A stretch of DNA of 64,000 nt from Sphingobacteriaceae bacterium (GCA_002319075.1 NVQB01000001.1:5332001-5396000), one strand, 5' to 3'; counted from the first letter of the stretch, positions 1-9,656 are shown. The notes: a model not told the origin generated them from the sequence alone. Numbers and translations are program-made.

Positions 1-1
1 C

Positions 2-487
2 ATGGCTGTTAAAGGGGCCCTGTTATTTGAACTAAATAATCAAACCTTTGCTCTTGCGCTCACGCATACCGAAGCTGTCATCTCTATCGAACGCAAAGAC
101 ATCCACAAAATAAGCACAGGCCTCATATCCAAATACCTTGGAAAAACCATCTCTATCATTTTTTTAAACGATCTATTTGAAATGGAAAGTCTGCAAGTAG
201 CCATAGAAGAAGGCGCTTTTCATGAAACTTTTGATAAGATAAAAGAGGGACAAAAATTAGACGTGGTTATTGTTTCATATAACAAACACCTGGTAGGACT
301 TGTGGTTGATAAATTAATGCAGCAGAAAGAAATCGTAGAAAAAGCATTGGAAAAACCTGTACAGCACATTCACATGTTCAGTGGTGCAACCATTCTCGGA
401 GATGGAAATATTTGCCTGGTACTGGACGTTGCAGGCATACTGAAAAATCTATTTAAGGAAAAACTAACCTCAAAAATTGAAATTTAA
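2..487 (+). CDS. CheA-type CheW-like regulatory domain (5'-truncated)
   Basis: The 161 visible residues form a CheW-like fold. The stretch SGATILGDG near residues 126-134, followed by a hydrophobic strand ending in VLDV, is the signature of the carboxy-terminal regulatory domain of CheA histidine kinases. In CheA this domain binds CheW and receptors and controls the kinase. The window begins one base before the first ATG, so this Met is probably internal and the rest of CheA lies upstream. A free-standing CheW is the alternative. The stop codon abuts the ATG of the CheC-like gene, so the two are co-transcribed. Downstream CheC-like and CheR genes support a chemotaxis-like signalling operon. 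Confidence 0.75.
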   Translation: MAVKGALLFELNNQTFALALTHTEAVISIERKDIHKISTGLISKYLGKTISIIFLNDLFEMESLQVAIEEGAFHETFDKIKEGQKLDVVIVSYNKHLVGLVVDKLMQQKEIVEKALEKPVQHIHMFSGATILGDGNICLVLDVAGILKNLFKEKLTSKIEI

Positions 488-1108
488 ATGATGAATAAAA
501 TTAGTGATATAGAACTTTCTGCTGCCAGCGAAATAGTAAACAAAGGTTTGTTTAAAGCAGCCGAATCTCTTTCGTTTTTTATGAAAGAGAAAATTTCGCT
601 CGACGAGATGGATTATAGTTTTAATAAATCGTCAGAACCTGCAGATTTTACAAGCAAGAAAGGCAATAACATTCATCTGTTGTTAACTGAGATAATCGGA
701 GATCTAAAAGGAATTTGCTGTCTTATTTTTAGCGAAGAAGAGGCCGACAAACTCCGCCAGGCTGCCCTACCCGAAGAAATAAGAAACAATCCTGCTATCA
801 TGGCCGAAATGAGCGACGGAATTTTGCTGGAGGTTGACAACATTATTTCAGCCTCTGTGATCACACAATTTTCTAACATTCTAAAGCATAAAATATATGG
901 AGGCGTACCCGCTCTCAAAAAAATCAGCAGCGAACAGATCAATCAGTACATCAAAGGTAAACTCGAAGACGATATGTTCGTTGTGAGTTTTAACACCCAT
1001 TTTGTTTCCGAGAACCTTGACTTTGGTCCGCAATTCTTATGGCTTTTTGACTCTTCTTTTGCTGAAAGTATTAAAAAATACACAGCACAGTTAAATACAA
1101 TGCAATAA
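488..1108 (+). CDS. CheC-like CheY-P phosphatase family protein
   Basis: A 206-residue protein with the CheC/CheX/FliY layout. Around residues 100-125, MAEMSDGILLEVDNIISAS resembles the E-x2-N active-site helix of CheC. In that family the pair of acidic and Asn residues removes phosphate from CheY-P. Two adjacent ATGs (488 and 491) follow the upstream stop directly, so translation is probably coupled. Only one clear E..N motif is visible, while classical CheC has two, so activity is likely but unproven. Its place between CheA-like and CheR genes supports an adaptation role. It could also act on a response regulator other than CheY. Confidence 0.68.
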   Translation: MMNKISDIELSAASEIVNKGLFKAAESLSFFMKEKISLDEMDYSFNKSSEPADFTSKKGNNIHLLLTEIIGDLKGICCLIFSEEEADKLRQAALPEEIRNNPAIMAEMSDGILLEVDNIISASVITQFSNILKHKIYGGVPALKKISSEQINQYIKGKLEDDMFVVSFNTHFVSENLDFGPQFLWLFDSSFAESIKKYTAQLNTMQ

Positions 1109-1150
1109 GCCAAACTTTTAAAAATTTATTTACTCTAATTTTTTCTATCT

Positions 1151-2005
1151 ATGTCAGGCTTGCTCAAAGAAATATCTCAGCGCATTGAAATAAGCAATGA
1201 AGAACTAAATTCATTAACCACAGCGATAAAAACCCGTTATGGCATTGACTTTACAAGCTATGAACCTAAATCACTTAAAAGAGGATTTGCAAGACTCATA
1301 GCCAAAAACGATTTAGGTTCACTTGTCGGCTTATGGTCAAAAATCCTCAAGGACAAAGAGTTCCTTGTAAAATATATTGATGATCTTCTAGTAAACCTAA
1401 CCGAATTATTTCGAAATCCGGAAGTATGGTTAAAAATAAAAGATGATTTACTTGAGACGCTTAAGTCAAAATCTAATATCAACATCTGGCATGCCGGCTG
1501 TTCAACAGGCGAAGAAATTTACTCTATGGCCATTGTTTTACGAGAACAACACCTGCTCAATAAAAGCAAGGCCCATGCCACTGATCTTAGCACAACCGCT
1601 CTTAATACAGCCAGACAGGGCGTTTATAATAAAATGCTTCTTAAAAAATACACCGAATCTTATCTCAGCTACTTTCCTAAAGGTGATCCAACCAGGTATT
1701 TTAAGGTTGAGGAAAATACGATTATTGTGAAAGATGAACTCAAGGGACACGTTACTTTTAATGTGCATAATCTTGTTCAGGATAAGATGCATAAAAAATT
1801 TAACCTGATCTTTTGCAGAAACGTGATGATCTATTTTGATGAACATCTTAAAATGAAAGTACTCCGTTTGTTTTACGATTCGTTAGAAGACGATGGTTAT
1901 TTTATTATAGGTTATTATGACATGCTGCCTGATAGTTCAAAAGAACTATTCACTTTGTACGATGCCACTACCAGAATCTATAAAAAAAATAAATTAAACA
2001 CATAA
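1151..2005 (+). CDS. cheR: CheR-type protein-glutamate methyltransferase
   Basis: A full-length CheR of 284 residues. The amino-terminal helical domain spans about residues 1-90 and the Rossmann methyltransferase domain follows. The S-adenosylmethionine motif is HAGCSTGEE near residue 116, and the conserved FCRNVMIYF block is near residue 221. CheR methylates glutamates on chemoreceptors using S-adenosylmethionine. No receptor or CheB gene is visible in the window. It lies 43 bp after the CheC-like gene on the same strand and is followed by the Sia-like genes. The organism shows gliding rather than flagellar markers, so the pathway probably controls surface behaviour rather than flagella. Confidence 0.92.
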   Translation: MSGLLKEISQRIEISNEELNSLTTAIKTRYGIDFTSYEPKSLKRGFARLIAKNDLGSLVGLWSKILKDKEFLVKYIDDLLVNLTELFRNPEVWLKIKDDLLETLKSKSNINIWHAGCSTGEEIYSMAIVLREQHLLNKSKAHATDLSTTALNTARQGVYNKMLLKKYTESYLSYFPKGDPTRYFKVEENTIIVKDELKGHVTFNVHNLVQDKMHKKFNLIFCRNVMIYFDEHLKMKVLRLFYDSLEDDGYFIIGYYDMLPDSSKELFTLYDATTRIYKKNKLNT

Positions 2006-2055
2006 CAAGTACTAGCTGTTTACCCTATTGTTTCTGACCCCTCATAACTTTTACT

Positions 2056-3051
2056 TTGACGTACATGGAAACTGACCAAAAATATAATAAAGTTTTAGAA
2101 GAACTCGACGGCACGAGGGAAGAAAATGCAACACTTCAAAACGAACTACAAAATTTGAAAATACAATTCCACGAGCTGGAAGAAACCAACAATCACCTTA
2201 TTGCCGCTACCTGGCGCGAACGTGATCTAAAGAAAAAATTAACCGATACAATCGGCGAATTAAACAGAACTAAACTAGTTGTAGAAAATCAAAATAAACG
2301 TATTACAGAAAGTATTAACTACGCCCGTAAAATACAACTCGCTATTAATCCTACAGAAGCAGATCTACAAACCTGTTTGCCTGAAAGTTTTATTCTGTAT
2401 TTACCAAAAGACATGATCAGCGGTGATTTCCCATGGTTGTTTCAACATGGCGACTTTATATACGTGGCAGCTGTAGATTGCACAGGACACGGCGTTCCTG
2501 GAGCAATGATGTCTATGATAGGCAATCTGCTATTAAACGATATAACAAATGGATCGGACATCATGCTTCCGTCACAGATCTTAAACCATTTGCACGCAGC
2601 GGTTGTACAGACTTTGAAACAAAATGTGCAGGATAATAACTCCAGCGACGGAATGGACATTGGCCTTAGCAGAATAAATATCAAAACCCGGGAAATAGTG
2701 TACAGCGGCGCGCACAGGCCCCTATTCCTGTTGAGAGACGAAGAAATAATTGTACACAGCGGAGATAAATTTCCAATCGGCGGAATGCATTATAAAGGCT
2801 TAAACAGTTTTACGGATACACAATTTCAATTTCAGGCCAACGACCGGATATTTCTCTTTACGGATGGATTTCCCGATCAGATAGGCTCCACTGGAAAAAA
2901 ACTCATGACAAGAAATCTTAAACTATTTATCGAGTCGAATTGCAAAGGACCGATGGAAGAAACCAGGACGAAATTGTATGATTTTTTTCTTGAATGGAAA
3001 GGTGATCAAAAACAAATTGACGATATCTTAATTATGGGTGTAAAATTTTAA
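2056..3051 (+). CDS. SpoIIE/PP2C-family serine phosphatase (SiaA/RsbU-like)
   Basis: Residues about 5-95 are a charged coiled coil and the rest is a PP2C-type phosphatase. Metal-binding motifs are visible: ISGDF, VAAVDCTGHGVPGAMM, LFTDGFPDQ and the final QIDDILIM. Enzymes of this class dephosphorylate anti-sigma antagonist or SiaC-type proteins. No membrane or sensor domain is present, so input must come from a partner, perhaps the adjacent Che proteins. Two SiaB-like and two SiaC-domain genes follow at once, matching the logic of a SiaA phosphatase, SiaB kinase and SiaC target. A second ATG at 2065 is an alternative start. Confidence 0.88.
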   Translation: MTYMETDQKYNKVLEELDGTREENATLQNELQNLKIQFHELEETNNHLIAATWRERDLKKKLTDTIGELNRTKLVVENQNKRITESINYARKIQLAINPTEADLQTCLPESFILYLPKDMISGDFPWLFQHGDFIYVAAVDCTGHGVPGAMMSMIGNLLLNDITNGSDIMLPSQILNHLHAAVVQTLKQNVQDNNSSDGMDIGLSRINIKTREIVYSGAHRPLFLLRDEEIIVHSGDKFPIGGMHYKGLNSFTDTQFQFQANDRIFLFTDGFPDQIGSTGKKLMTRNLKLFIESNCKGPMEETRTKLYDFFLEWKGDQKQIDDILIMGVKF

Positions 3052-3055
3052 TCAG

Positions 3056-3589
3056 ATGTATATAGAGTTAACGAAGAGCATTCACAAACAAATGTCCGAG
3101 CATCAATTCGTGGTTTCCATTATGGGAAATTTTAATCAGGATTTTCTTAAATCATTGATAAAAATGACCGACAATAAACTTACGACACTCGACTTAAATG
3201 AATCTGTAAAAAAAAGAATTTTTCATTTTGTGGTAGAATGCGCACAAAATATCTGTACCTCAGATGACGGGCTTAACTCGACTTACAACAGTCTTTTTCT
3301 GATTGGAAAAAAGAAAGACGATTACCTGGTTTACCTGGGAAGTGTTTTTGATAATCATGCGGCTGTGCGTATTCAAAAACTTATTGCGGAAGTTAACGCA
3401 ATGACCACTCCCGACCTTAAGGAAAAATTATATCAGGAAATGATAAAAAAAGAGAATACGGAAAATCATTTGCTTATGAGTTTGCTGGATCTTTCAAAAC
3501 GTACGAAAGAAAAAATATCCTGTGACGAATTCATTTTCGACACCACCAATAAGTTTTTGTCTTTTAAAATAACCTTATCAAATTTTTAG
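3056..3589 (+). CDS. SiaB-family kinase-like protein (copy 1)
   Basis: A 177-residue protein of the SiaB/DUF6272 type. It shows a paired-helix amino terminus, a helix reading VECAQNICTS and a terminal segment similar to GHKL-like anti-sigma kinases. In Pseudomonas SiaB phosphorylates SiaC. It starts 4 bp after the phosphatase stop and is paralogous to the next gene: both share the NFNQDFLKSLIKMT / LFDQEIIKSMVAMT block and the V-E-x-x-Q-N-I-C motif. This copy lacks the glycine-rich GGAGLG segment found in copy 2, so it may have weak or no ATP binding and act as a regulatory partner. That functional difference is inferred. Confidence 0.7.
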   Translation: MYIELTKSIHKQMSEHQFVVSIMGNFNQDFLKSLIKMTDNKLTTLDLNESVKKRIFHFVVECAQNICTSDDGLNSTYNSLFLIGKKKDDYLVYLGSVFDNHAAVRIQKLIAEVNAMTTPDLKEKLYQEMIKKENTENHLLMSLLDLSKRTKEKISCDEFIFDTTNKFLSFKITLSNF

Positions 3590-3595
3590 CTCATA

Positions 3596-4138
3596 ATGGA
3601 CAGTCAGATTAATATTTACAACATGTTCAGGTTAATGCTTGACAACAAATTAATAATCATTTACCAGGGCTTATTTGACCAGGAAATAATAAAGTCGATG
3701 GTTGCCATGACCGAAAAAAAACTGATGCAGGATAACGTTGACGAAGGCCTGCGAAGAAAATTATTTAATATAATGGTAGAAGGCCTTCAGAACATTTGCA
3801 AGCACCAGTTTAAAACAGAGGTCTTTGAGCATAATCCTTTCCTGATGGTAGGCGCGGGTGACAGCTACTACAACATGTCGACCGGCAACCTTATAAATAA
3901 AGATAAAATCGCAATGCTTGAATCTAAGCTAGACGAAATAAACAGCCTTAGCAAAGAGGAACTTAAAGAGTTTTACAAGCAAGCCAGGCTCAAAAGCGTT
4001 ATAAGTGATGTGGGTGGCGCAGGTCTTGGCTTTATAGACATGGCAAGAAAATCGGGTAACAAATTAGAATATAAATTTTACGACGTTAATACCACCCAGT
4101 CCTTTTTTGTTTTATACACTAAAATAAGTAACAATTAA
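3596..4138 (+). CDS. SiaB-family kinase-like protein (copy 2)
   Basis: A 180-residue paralogue of the preceding gene. It keeps the VEGLQNICKHQ helix and adds DVGGAGLGFIDMARK near residues 140-155, which resembles the glycine-rich ATP lid of GHKL kinases. It is therefore the better candidate for the active SiaC kinase. Spacing to the upstream copy is 6 bp and to the SiaC gene 11 bp, so all belong to one transcript. The tandem duplication suggests either a heterodimer or one active and one regulatory copy. Confidence 0.74.
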   Translation: MDSQINIYNMFRLMLDNKLIIIYQGLFDQEIIKSMVAMTEKKLMQDNVDEGLRRKLFNIMVEGLQNICKHQFKTEVFEHNPFLMVGAGDSYYNMSTGNLINKDKIAMLESKLDEINSLSKEELKEFYKQARLKSVISDVGGAGLGFIDMARKSGNKLEYKFYDVNTTQSFFVLYTKISNN

Positions 4139-4149
4139 ATATATATACT

Positions 4150-4533
4150 ATGGAAACGCTTGAATTGAAGATATCTGGCACTGAGGATACGCCTGAAATT
4201 AGCTTTAACAACGAAACAAAAGAGTTTATGATCTCAGGAAGATCTTTACCGGAAGACGTAAGCACATTTTATAAACCCGTGTTTGAGTGGTTGGATTTTT
4301 TTGCCACTACCACAAGCCTTAACACGGTTTTTAAATTTAAGCTTGAATACTTTAACACAGCTTCTTCCAAAATTATCCTGGACATCCTGATGAAACTAGA
4401 GGAGCTTCAAAATTCAAACAACTTTGCAATTAGTATCGAATGGTTTTATAACGAATCAGACGATGACATGCAGGAGGCCGGCGAAGAATACAAAGAGCTT
4501 GTTGAAGTTCCGTTCAATGTTATAGCCTATTAA
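4150..4533 (+). CDS. SiaC-family regulatory phosphoprotein (DUF1987)
   Basis: A 127-residue single-domain protein matching SiaC/DUF1987: an opening TPEISFNNE strand, an ISGRSLPEDVSTFYKPVFEWL segment and a LEYFNTASSKIILDILMKL helix. In the Sia system the phosphorylation state of this protein decides which partner it binds; the Ser/Thr after FNTAS is the likely phosphorylated region. Here the phosphatase, kinases and target lie in one operon, so a complete switch is present. The Pseudomonas output, a diguanylate cyclase, is absent from the window. The output here may be the exporter downstream. Confidence 0.85.
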   Translation: METLELKISGTEDTPEISFNNETKEFMISGRSLPEDVSTFYKPVFEWLDFFATTTSLNTVFKFKLEYFNTASSKIILDILMKLEELQNSNNFAISIEWFYNESDDDMQEAGEEYKELVEVPFNVIAY

Positions 4534-4550
4534 TATTAAAACAAACTACC

Positions 4551-5621
4551 ATGGTAACTGAAATAAATAATGTACTCTCAGGACTTAATTGGCCTAAAGA
4601 CAGCCTGGTTACCCTCCACCGTTTAAAGCTGGGAAGCTCATTCACGGAAAATACGCTATTAAAAAAAATAATTTCTTTAATCGGAAGTCGAAATTCAAGC
4701 CGGCTCAACCGACTAAATGAAAACTCAAAAATAGATCGTCCGCTAACCGCCGAAATGCGTTTTTACCTCTTTTTTCTCGTACTTAATTTAAACTTTGACT
4801 CCCATAGCGGTAAGATAAATAGCGATCTCGAGAAGATGATCGCTTCTCTGAAGCGCATTCTGCACATAGAGGAAGCGGTTTACCAGGATCTGCTTGTTTT
4901 CCTTTCCTGCAATAAACTTTATGCTGACACAAAGGAGAGTATATATTTAAGTCCGGCAAGAACTAATCCCTTACTAAAAGCGAAAGGTGTAAACATTCAT
5001 TTTAAAAATAAAGATCAGAATAGAATACAGTACATGAAGTATTTTAACACGTACGATCTTTTTCTAACTAAAACCTTCTACTCTGCCAGACCTTATAATA
5101 CTTTCGAAGACGAAATAAAAATAGAAGAAATAAATGTGGTTAGCGAAAAACAATGTGTAGTTTCTGACTATGGCATGTTTTCATTCGATGAATTAAAGCA
5201 TGAGATCAGGAATTTCCATCCCCTGCAACACGTGCAGGTTTATGGAAATGATTATTTACCGAGTATTCAGCTTGATCCTTACAAAAGCGAGATCTCTATC
5301 TCGGGCTCTTCTGCCCCACTCTCGGTTACCAGCTATTTTGAACCCATACTGGAATGGGTAAATATTTTTAACTGGTATGGAAAAAAACACCTGCGGATTT
5401 ATTTGAAGTTTGACTATTTTAACACCTATACCACCCGCTTTCTTGTTGATCTTGTAGCGCTTTGCAAAACTTTTTCTATTCACGGCAAAGAAATAATTTT
5501 TTTCTGGTACTACGATTTGGAAGATGTTGATTCGAAAGATTTCGGCGAATACCTCCAAAGTCATTTTTCACAACAAAGTACTTTTCACCTTCTTGAGAAC
5601 GATAACACGGTTTACAAATGA
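4551..5621 (+). CDS. Protein with carboxy-terminal SiaC-like domain
   Basis: A 356-residue protein. Residues about 1-220 are not recognised; the part around 60-120 is helical and vaguely TerB-like. Residues about 225-345 repeat the SiaC fold: LPSIQLDPYKSEISISG, SVTSYFEPILEWV and LKFDYFNTYTTRFLVDLVAL. It is therefore a second, fused SiaC-type module. The stop overlaps the ATG of the ABC exporter by four bases (ATGA), which couples their translation. A natural reading is that the phospho-switch domain is tethered to, or regulates, the exporter; this is inference from gene order. Confidence 0.72.
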   Translation: MVTEINNVLSGLNWPKDSLVTLHRLKLGSSFTENTLLKKIISLIGSRNSSRLNRLNENSKIDRPLTAEMRFYLFFLVLNLNFDSHSGKINSDLEKMIASLKRILHIEEAVYQDLLVFLSCNKLYADTKESIYLSPARTNPLLKAKGVNIHFKNKDQNRIQYMKYFNTYDLFLTKTFYSARPYNTFEDEIKIEEINVVSEKQCVVSDYGMFSFDELKHEIRNFHPLQHVQVYGNDYLPSIQLDPYKSEISISGSSAPLSVTSYFEPILEWVNIFNWYGKKHLRIYLKFDYFNTYTTRFLVDLVALCKTFSIHGKEIIFFWYYDLEDVDSKDFGEYLQSHFSQQSTFHLLENDNTVYK

Positions 5622-8600
5622 GCGAAGAAATTTTAAAAGCCTTAATGCAATTATTTGCAATTCTCGCAAGACAAGATGGTGTTCTGATCGAAAACCACGA
5701 GGCGTACGTATTTAATTTTTTGTCGTCGCAACTGAGCGCCGACCGAGTTAAAGAGTATATGGAAATCTATACTGCGTTTTTTAAGGCAACCAAATCAGAG
5801 AGTCTTGCAACCGATGAAAAAGAAAGAAACCGCACCTCTATGAAAGATTCGGTTAGAACACTTTCCATCTGCAAAAAAATAAACAAAACTTTAGCCCAAA
5901 AGCAAAAATTAATAGTTCTTATCAGGCTCCTCGAATTTTTTAAGAAAGACTCGCAACATTCTCTCAACCGCGTACAAATTGTTGAAACGGTTGCTGATGT
6001 TTTTAAAATAGAAAAACAAGAGTTTAATGAAATAAAACAATTCGTTTTTCAGGAAGAAAAAGCCATCGACCAAAATCAGATTCTCATAAGCACAGGATTG
6101 GATTCTGAGAAAAACAATTGCAAACATTACATCGACATTCCGAACTATACCGACAGATGTAAATTGCACTTCATCAAAAGTATAAACATAATTATACTGA
6201 AATACCACGGTTCGGCTGAGTTGTTTCTCAACGGCATTGTCATACAGCCAGAGTCTATCTACCTATTTCCGCAAGGCAGCACCTTAAGATTACCGCAATC
6301 GTCCATCTATTATTCTAACGTAATTACCCTTTTTAACGAAGAGCGTCAGGATGCTGTTTTTTCTTTCTCGGCACATATTGTGGAACATAAGTTTCCGAAC
6401 GGCACAGTGGCATTGAACGAATTGCGCATCGAGGAAAGTTCCGGAAACTTAGTTGGGATCATGGGAGCAAGCGGGTCGGGCAAAACAACCTTATTAACGC
6501 TTTTGTCAGGCCAGGAAAAACCATCGAATGGCACTATCCTAATTAACAATACCCCCGTAACAACATCTAATTCAGAGTTAAATGGGGTCATTGGATACGT
6601 TCCACAGGATGATCTTCTGATTGAAGACTTAACCGTGTACCAGAATCTTTATTACAATGCAAAACTTTGTTTTAAAGATTTAAGTGAACAAGAAACAGAC
6701 GACAAGATCCTAAAAACACTGGCCTCGCTGGGACTAGAAGAGATTAAACACATTAAGGTAGGTAACGCACTTAATAAAAAAATAAGCGGTGGACAGCGCA
6801 AACGACTAAATATTGCTCTTGAATTATTAAGAGAACCTCATATTATTTTTCTGGATGAACCTACCTCAGGTCTCTCCTCGCGGGACTCAGAAAACGTAAT
6901 GGACCTGTTAAAAGAACTCACATTCAAAGGCAAACTTATTTTTGTAGTTATTCATCAGCCTTCATCAGATATTTTTAAAATGTTTGATAAGCTTATGATC
7001 CTTGATAAAGGTGGCTTTGCAGCGTATTATGGCAACCCCGTGGAGAGTGTGATCCATTTCAAAAAAACCACACTTCAAATTAATGCAGAGGTAGCAGAGT
7101 GTTCAACGTGCGGAAGCGTAAATCCGGAAACTATCTTTAACCTGATTGAGTTAAAAGAAATTGATGAGTATGGAAATTACACCTCGAAAAGAAGACTTAA
7201 GCCTGTTCATTTTTATGAAATTTACCGCCAAAAATTTTTCGACACGGGCATAAAACAACAGGTGACAGAAAAAATTAAAACATCTTTAAATACTCCCGGA
7301 AAAATCAAACAGACCTTATACTTTTTTCTGCGGGATTTCCACGCGAAGATTGGCAATAAACAATACCTGCTTATTAATGCATTAGAGGTGCCTGTGCTTG
7401 TTTTATTTCTTAGTCTTATAATAAGGTATATCGACAGAAATAAGACGGATAACTACATCTATGCGCACAACTACAATATACCGGCCTATTTTTTCATGGC
7501 CATTATAGCTTCATTGTTAGTGGGACTTACTATAAGTGCTGAAGAAATATACAGGGACGAAAAAATACTAAAACGAGAAAAGTTTTTGCATTTAAGCAGG
7601 CTTTCCTATTTATTATCAAAGGTCATTATTCTCTTTTCGATTTCCTTTATACAATCTCTTCTGTTTGTTGCAATTGGCAACGTGATATTAGAAATCCGCG
7701 TTAATTATCTGGACTTTTTTATCATGCTCTTTTCCGTTTTTTGCTTCTCAAATATTTTAGGCTTGATCCTTTCGTCGACATTCAACAGTCCGGTAACGAT
7801 CTATATTATAATTCCTTTAATCATTATTCCCCAGCTTATTCTGGGTGGCGCTATGTTCAGTTATTCTAAACTTAACAGCTTGTTTGGCGGCGGTTACAAG
7901 GTGCCTCCAGTTGCAAATTTAATGGTTTCGCGCTGGGCCTACGAAGCAATTATTGTAGATATGTTTACCAACAACAAATTTAACAGCGACAAGTTTAGTT
8001 ACGACAAACTGGAAAGTAAGTTGAATTATAAGCTGGTTTATTTTATTCCAAAAATGGAAGAACTCGTTGGACGCAGAAATGAAGAAACAGCGAGTGCCTA
8101 CCTTGCTACCAGCTCCATCATTAGAAACCAATTAGTAAAGGATGCGAAAGATGCAAAGAATTTAGGATTTACGCTAAATGTTCCCGATGAAAAATCAGCC
8201 TCCGCAGTTTTACATTACCTGGATACGCTAACTAAATTTTATATAGAAAAAAATAATTCGGTCGTTCGCATCAAAGAACAGTTCGTGACTAAAAAAATCC
8301 GGGCTATGGGTGGAAAAAAATCATACGAAGAAGAAAAACTAAAGTATTTGAACGGAAGACTTGACGAAATTGTTACAGCTTCTTTTGAGAAAGAGAAAAT
8401 TATTGAGATGGATGAGGAGTTGATCCAGATCATCGACCCCATATTCAGAGATCCTGAAACATCTGCTAAATTCATGAGTTACGATGCCCACTTCCTAAGC
8501 GCAAACAAATATTTTGCAGGCATCCTCATCCCGACTTTTATTTTTAATCTCCTTGTAATTTGGGTAATTAACCTACTCCTGTTTTTTATTTTATACTTCA

Positions 8601-8680
8601 ATTTTTTCAAGCGCTTGTTAAGCGTATTTGACAACCGCACATTTAAAATGAAGATTCCCAAAACTACAACTACTATTTAA
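5618..8680 (+). CDS. ABCG-type ABC transporter with TerB-like amino-terminal domain
   Basis: A 1020-residue fusion. Residues about 1-130 are a helical TerB-like domain. Residues about 150-250 are a beta-rich linker that may be FHA-like. The ATPase domain follows: Walker A GASGSGKTT near 288, signature SGGQRKRLNIA near 390, Walker B IIFLDEPTSGLSSRD near 409. The EPTSGLSS form is typical of the ABCG/White class. From about residue 590 an ABC-2 permease begins, with membrane segments at about 590-800 and 945-1000 separated by a large soluble insert at about 770-930. One polypeptide thus carries one ATPase and one membrane domain and probably dimerises. The substrate is unknown. The TerB-like region may sense signals from the Sia proteins encoded just upstream. 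Confidence 0.86.
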   Translation: MSEEILKALMQLFAILARQDGVLIENHEAYVFNFLSSQLSADRVKEYMEIYTAFFKATKSESLATDEKERNRTSMKDSVRTLSICKKINKTLAQKQKLIVLIRLLEFFKKDSQHSLNRVQIVETVADVFKIEKQEFNEIKQFVFQEEKAIDQNQILISTGLDSEKNNCKHYIDIPNYTDRCKLHFIKSINIIILKYHGSAELFLNGIVIQPESIYLFPQGSTLRLPQSSIYYSNVITLFNEERQDAVFSFSAHIVEHKFPNGTVALNELRIEESSGNLVGIMGASGSGKTTLLTLLSGQEKPSNGTILINNTPVTTSNSELNGVIGYVPQDDLLIEDLTVYQNLYYNAKLCFKDLSEQETDDKILKTLASLGLEEIKHIKVGNALNKKISGGQRKRLNIALELLREPHIIFLDEPTSGLSSRDSENVMDLLKELTFKGKLIFVVIHQPSSDIFKMFDKLMILDKGGFAAYYGNPVESVIHFKKTTLQINAEVAECSTCGSVNPETIFNLIELKEIDEYGNYTSKRRLKPVHFYEIYRQKFFDTGIKQQVTEKIKTSLNTPGKIKQTLYFFLRDFHAKIGNKQYLLINALEVPVLVLFLSLIIRYIDRNKTDNYIYAHNYNIPAYFFMAIIASLLVGLTISAEEIYRDEKILKREKFLHLSRLSYLLSKVIILFSISFIQSLLFVAIGNVILEIRVNYLDFFIMLFSVFCFSNILGLILSSTFNSPVTIYIIIPLIIIPQLILGGAMFSYSKLNSLFGGGYKVPPVANLMVSRWAYEAIIVDMFTNNKFNSDKFSYDKLESKLNYKLVYFIPKMEELVGRRNEETASAYLATSSIIRNQLVKDAKDAKNLGFTLNVPDEKSASAVLHYLDTLTKFYIEKNNSVVRIKEQFVTKKIRAMGGKKSYEEEKLKYLNGRLDEIVTASFEKEKIIEMDEELIQIIDPIFRDPETSAKFMSYDAHFLSANKYFAGILIPTFIFNLLVIWVINLLLFFILYFNFFKRLLSVFDNRTFKMKIPKTTTTI

Positions 8681-8701
8681 AGTCAAACAAACACCGCCAA
8701 C

Positions 8702-9607
8702 ATGAAAAAAAATATATTGATAATCCTATCAGGCTTTCTTATTTCGGGATGTAACACTTCCTCAGACAATAAAAACGAAGCCGATATTTTAAATACTAAA
8801 TCAGATACATTGCAATCTGTAAATATCTCACGGGAAGTGCTCGATGATATGATGCAAACCTTGCCATCGCCTATAGAAATGGCAAATCTTATCACTCAGT
8901 CGAAAGGTGGATTTAAAAAAGAACTTTTGATTCCTTCTGAAAATGCAGAAAGCTATTCTGACAAATATTCACAGGCGCTTGCTTTAGGCGGCTATGGCGT
9001 AGATCTTGGTTACCTGAATCTGAATAATAAAATGCTTTATACCATGAATTACCTCGAAAGCATAAATACAGTTTCGAAAGAACTCCGGGTAAATCAATTC
9101 CTTGATTTTTCAGTCTTAAGCACCCTGGCAAAAAACCGGAATAATGTAGACTCCCTGATCCAGATCTCAACTAATAATTTTAATCAGATCAATGAATATT
9201 TAAGATCTCAAAATCGCGGAGACCTGAGTGTATTGATTCTTGTGGGCTCATGGCTCGAGGGCTTACATATGTTCACCGCCATAGTACAAGAGAATCCATC
9301 TGACGAGGTTAAAAAAAGAATAGGCGAGCAAAAAGTCATCATCGACAATATTTATGCAATACTGAATAAAATCGAAAACATTCCTTATTACAAGGATCTG
9401 AAAATGAAACTGGCTGGACTTAAAAAGGCATATGCACATGTAAAAATATCTTATATCTATAAAGAACCGGAAATGAAAGAAGTAAACGGCGAACTCGTTG
9501 TTACGGATAATTCAGAATCTATTATAGAAGTAGCACCTGCCGATATTCAAACAATCTCAATCGAAGTAAAAAAATTAAGGTCTGATATTTTTCTTATAGA
9601 CAAATAA
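8702..9607 (+). CDS. Putative lipoprotein of unknown function
   Basis: A 301-residue protein starting with a signal peptide and lipobox (LISGC, Cys17), so it is exported and lipid-anchored. The mature part is helical and rich in Asn, Ser and Lys, with no recognised catalytic motif. It follows the exporter by 21 bp on the same strand, so it could be a periplasmic partner of it. Similar lipoproteins of about 300 residues occur widely in Bacteroidota without assigned function. Confidence 0.7.
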   Translation: MKKNILIILSGFLISGCNTSSDNKNEADILNTKSDTLQSVNISREVLDDMMQTLPSPIEMANLITQSKGGFKKELLIPSENAESYSDKYSQALALGGYGVDLGYLNLNNKMLYTMNYLESINTVSKELRVNQFLDFSVLSTLAKNRNNVDSLIQISTNNFNQINEYLRSQNRGDLSVLILVGSWLEGLHMFTAIVQENPSDEVKKRIGEQKVIIDNIYAILNKIENIPYYKDLKMKLAGLKKAYAHVKISYIYKEPEMKEVNGELVVTDNSESIIEVAPADIQTISIEVKKLRSDIFLIDK

Positions 9608-9656
9608 TTAAGCCACCAATAGTTAAAAATCCTCTCTCACTTAAAAAACCACGCAA

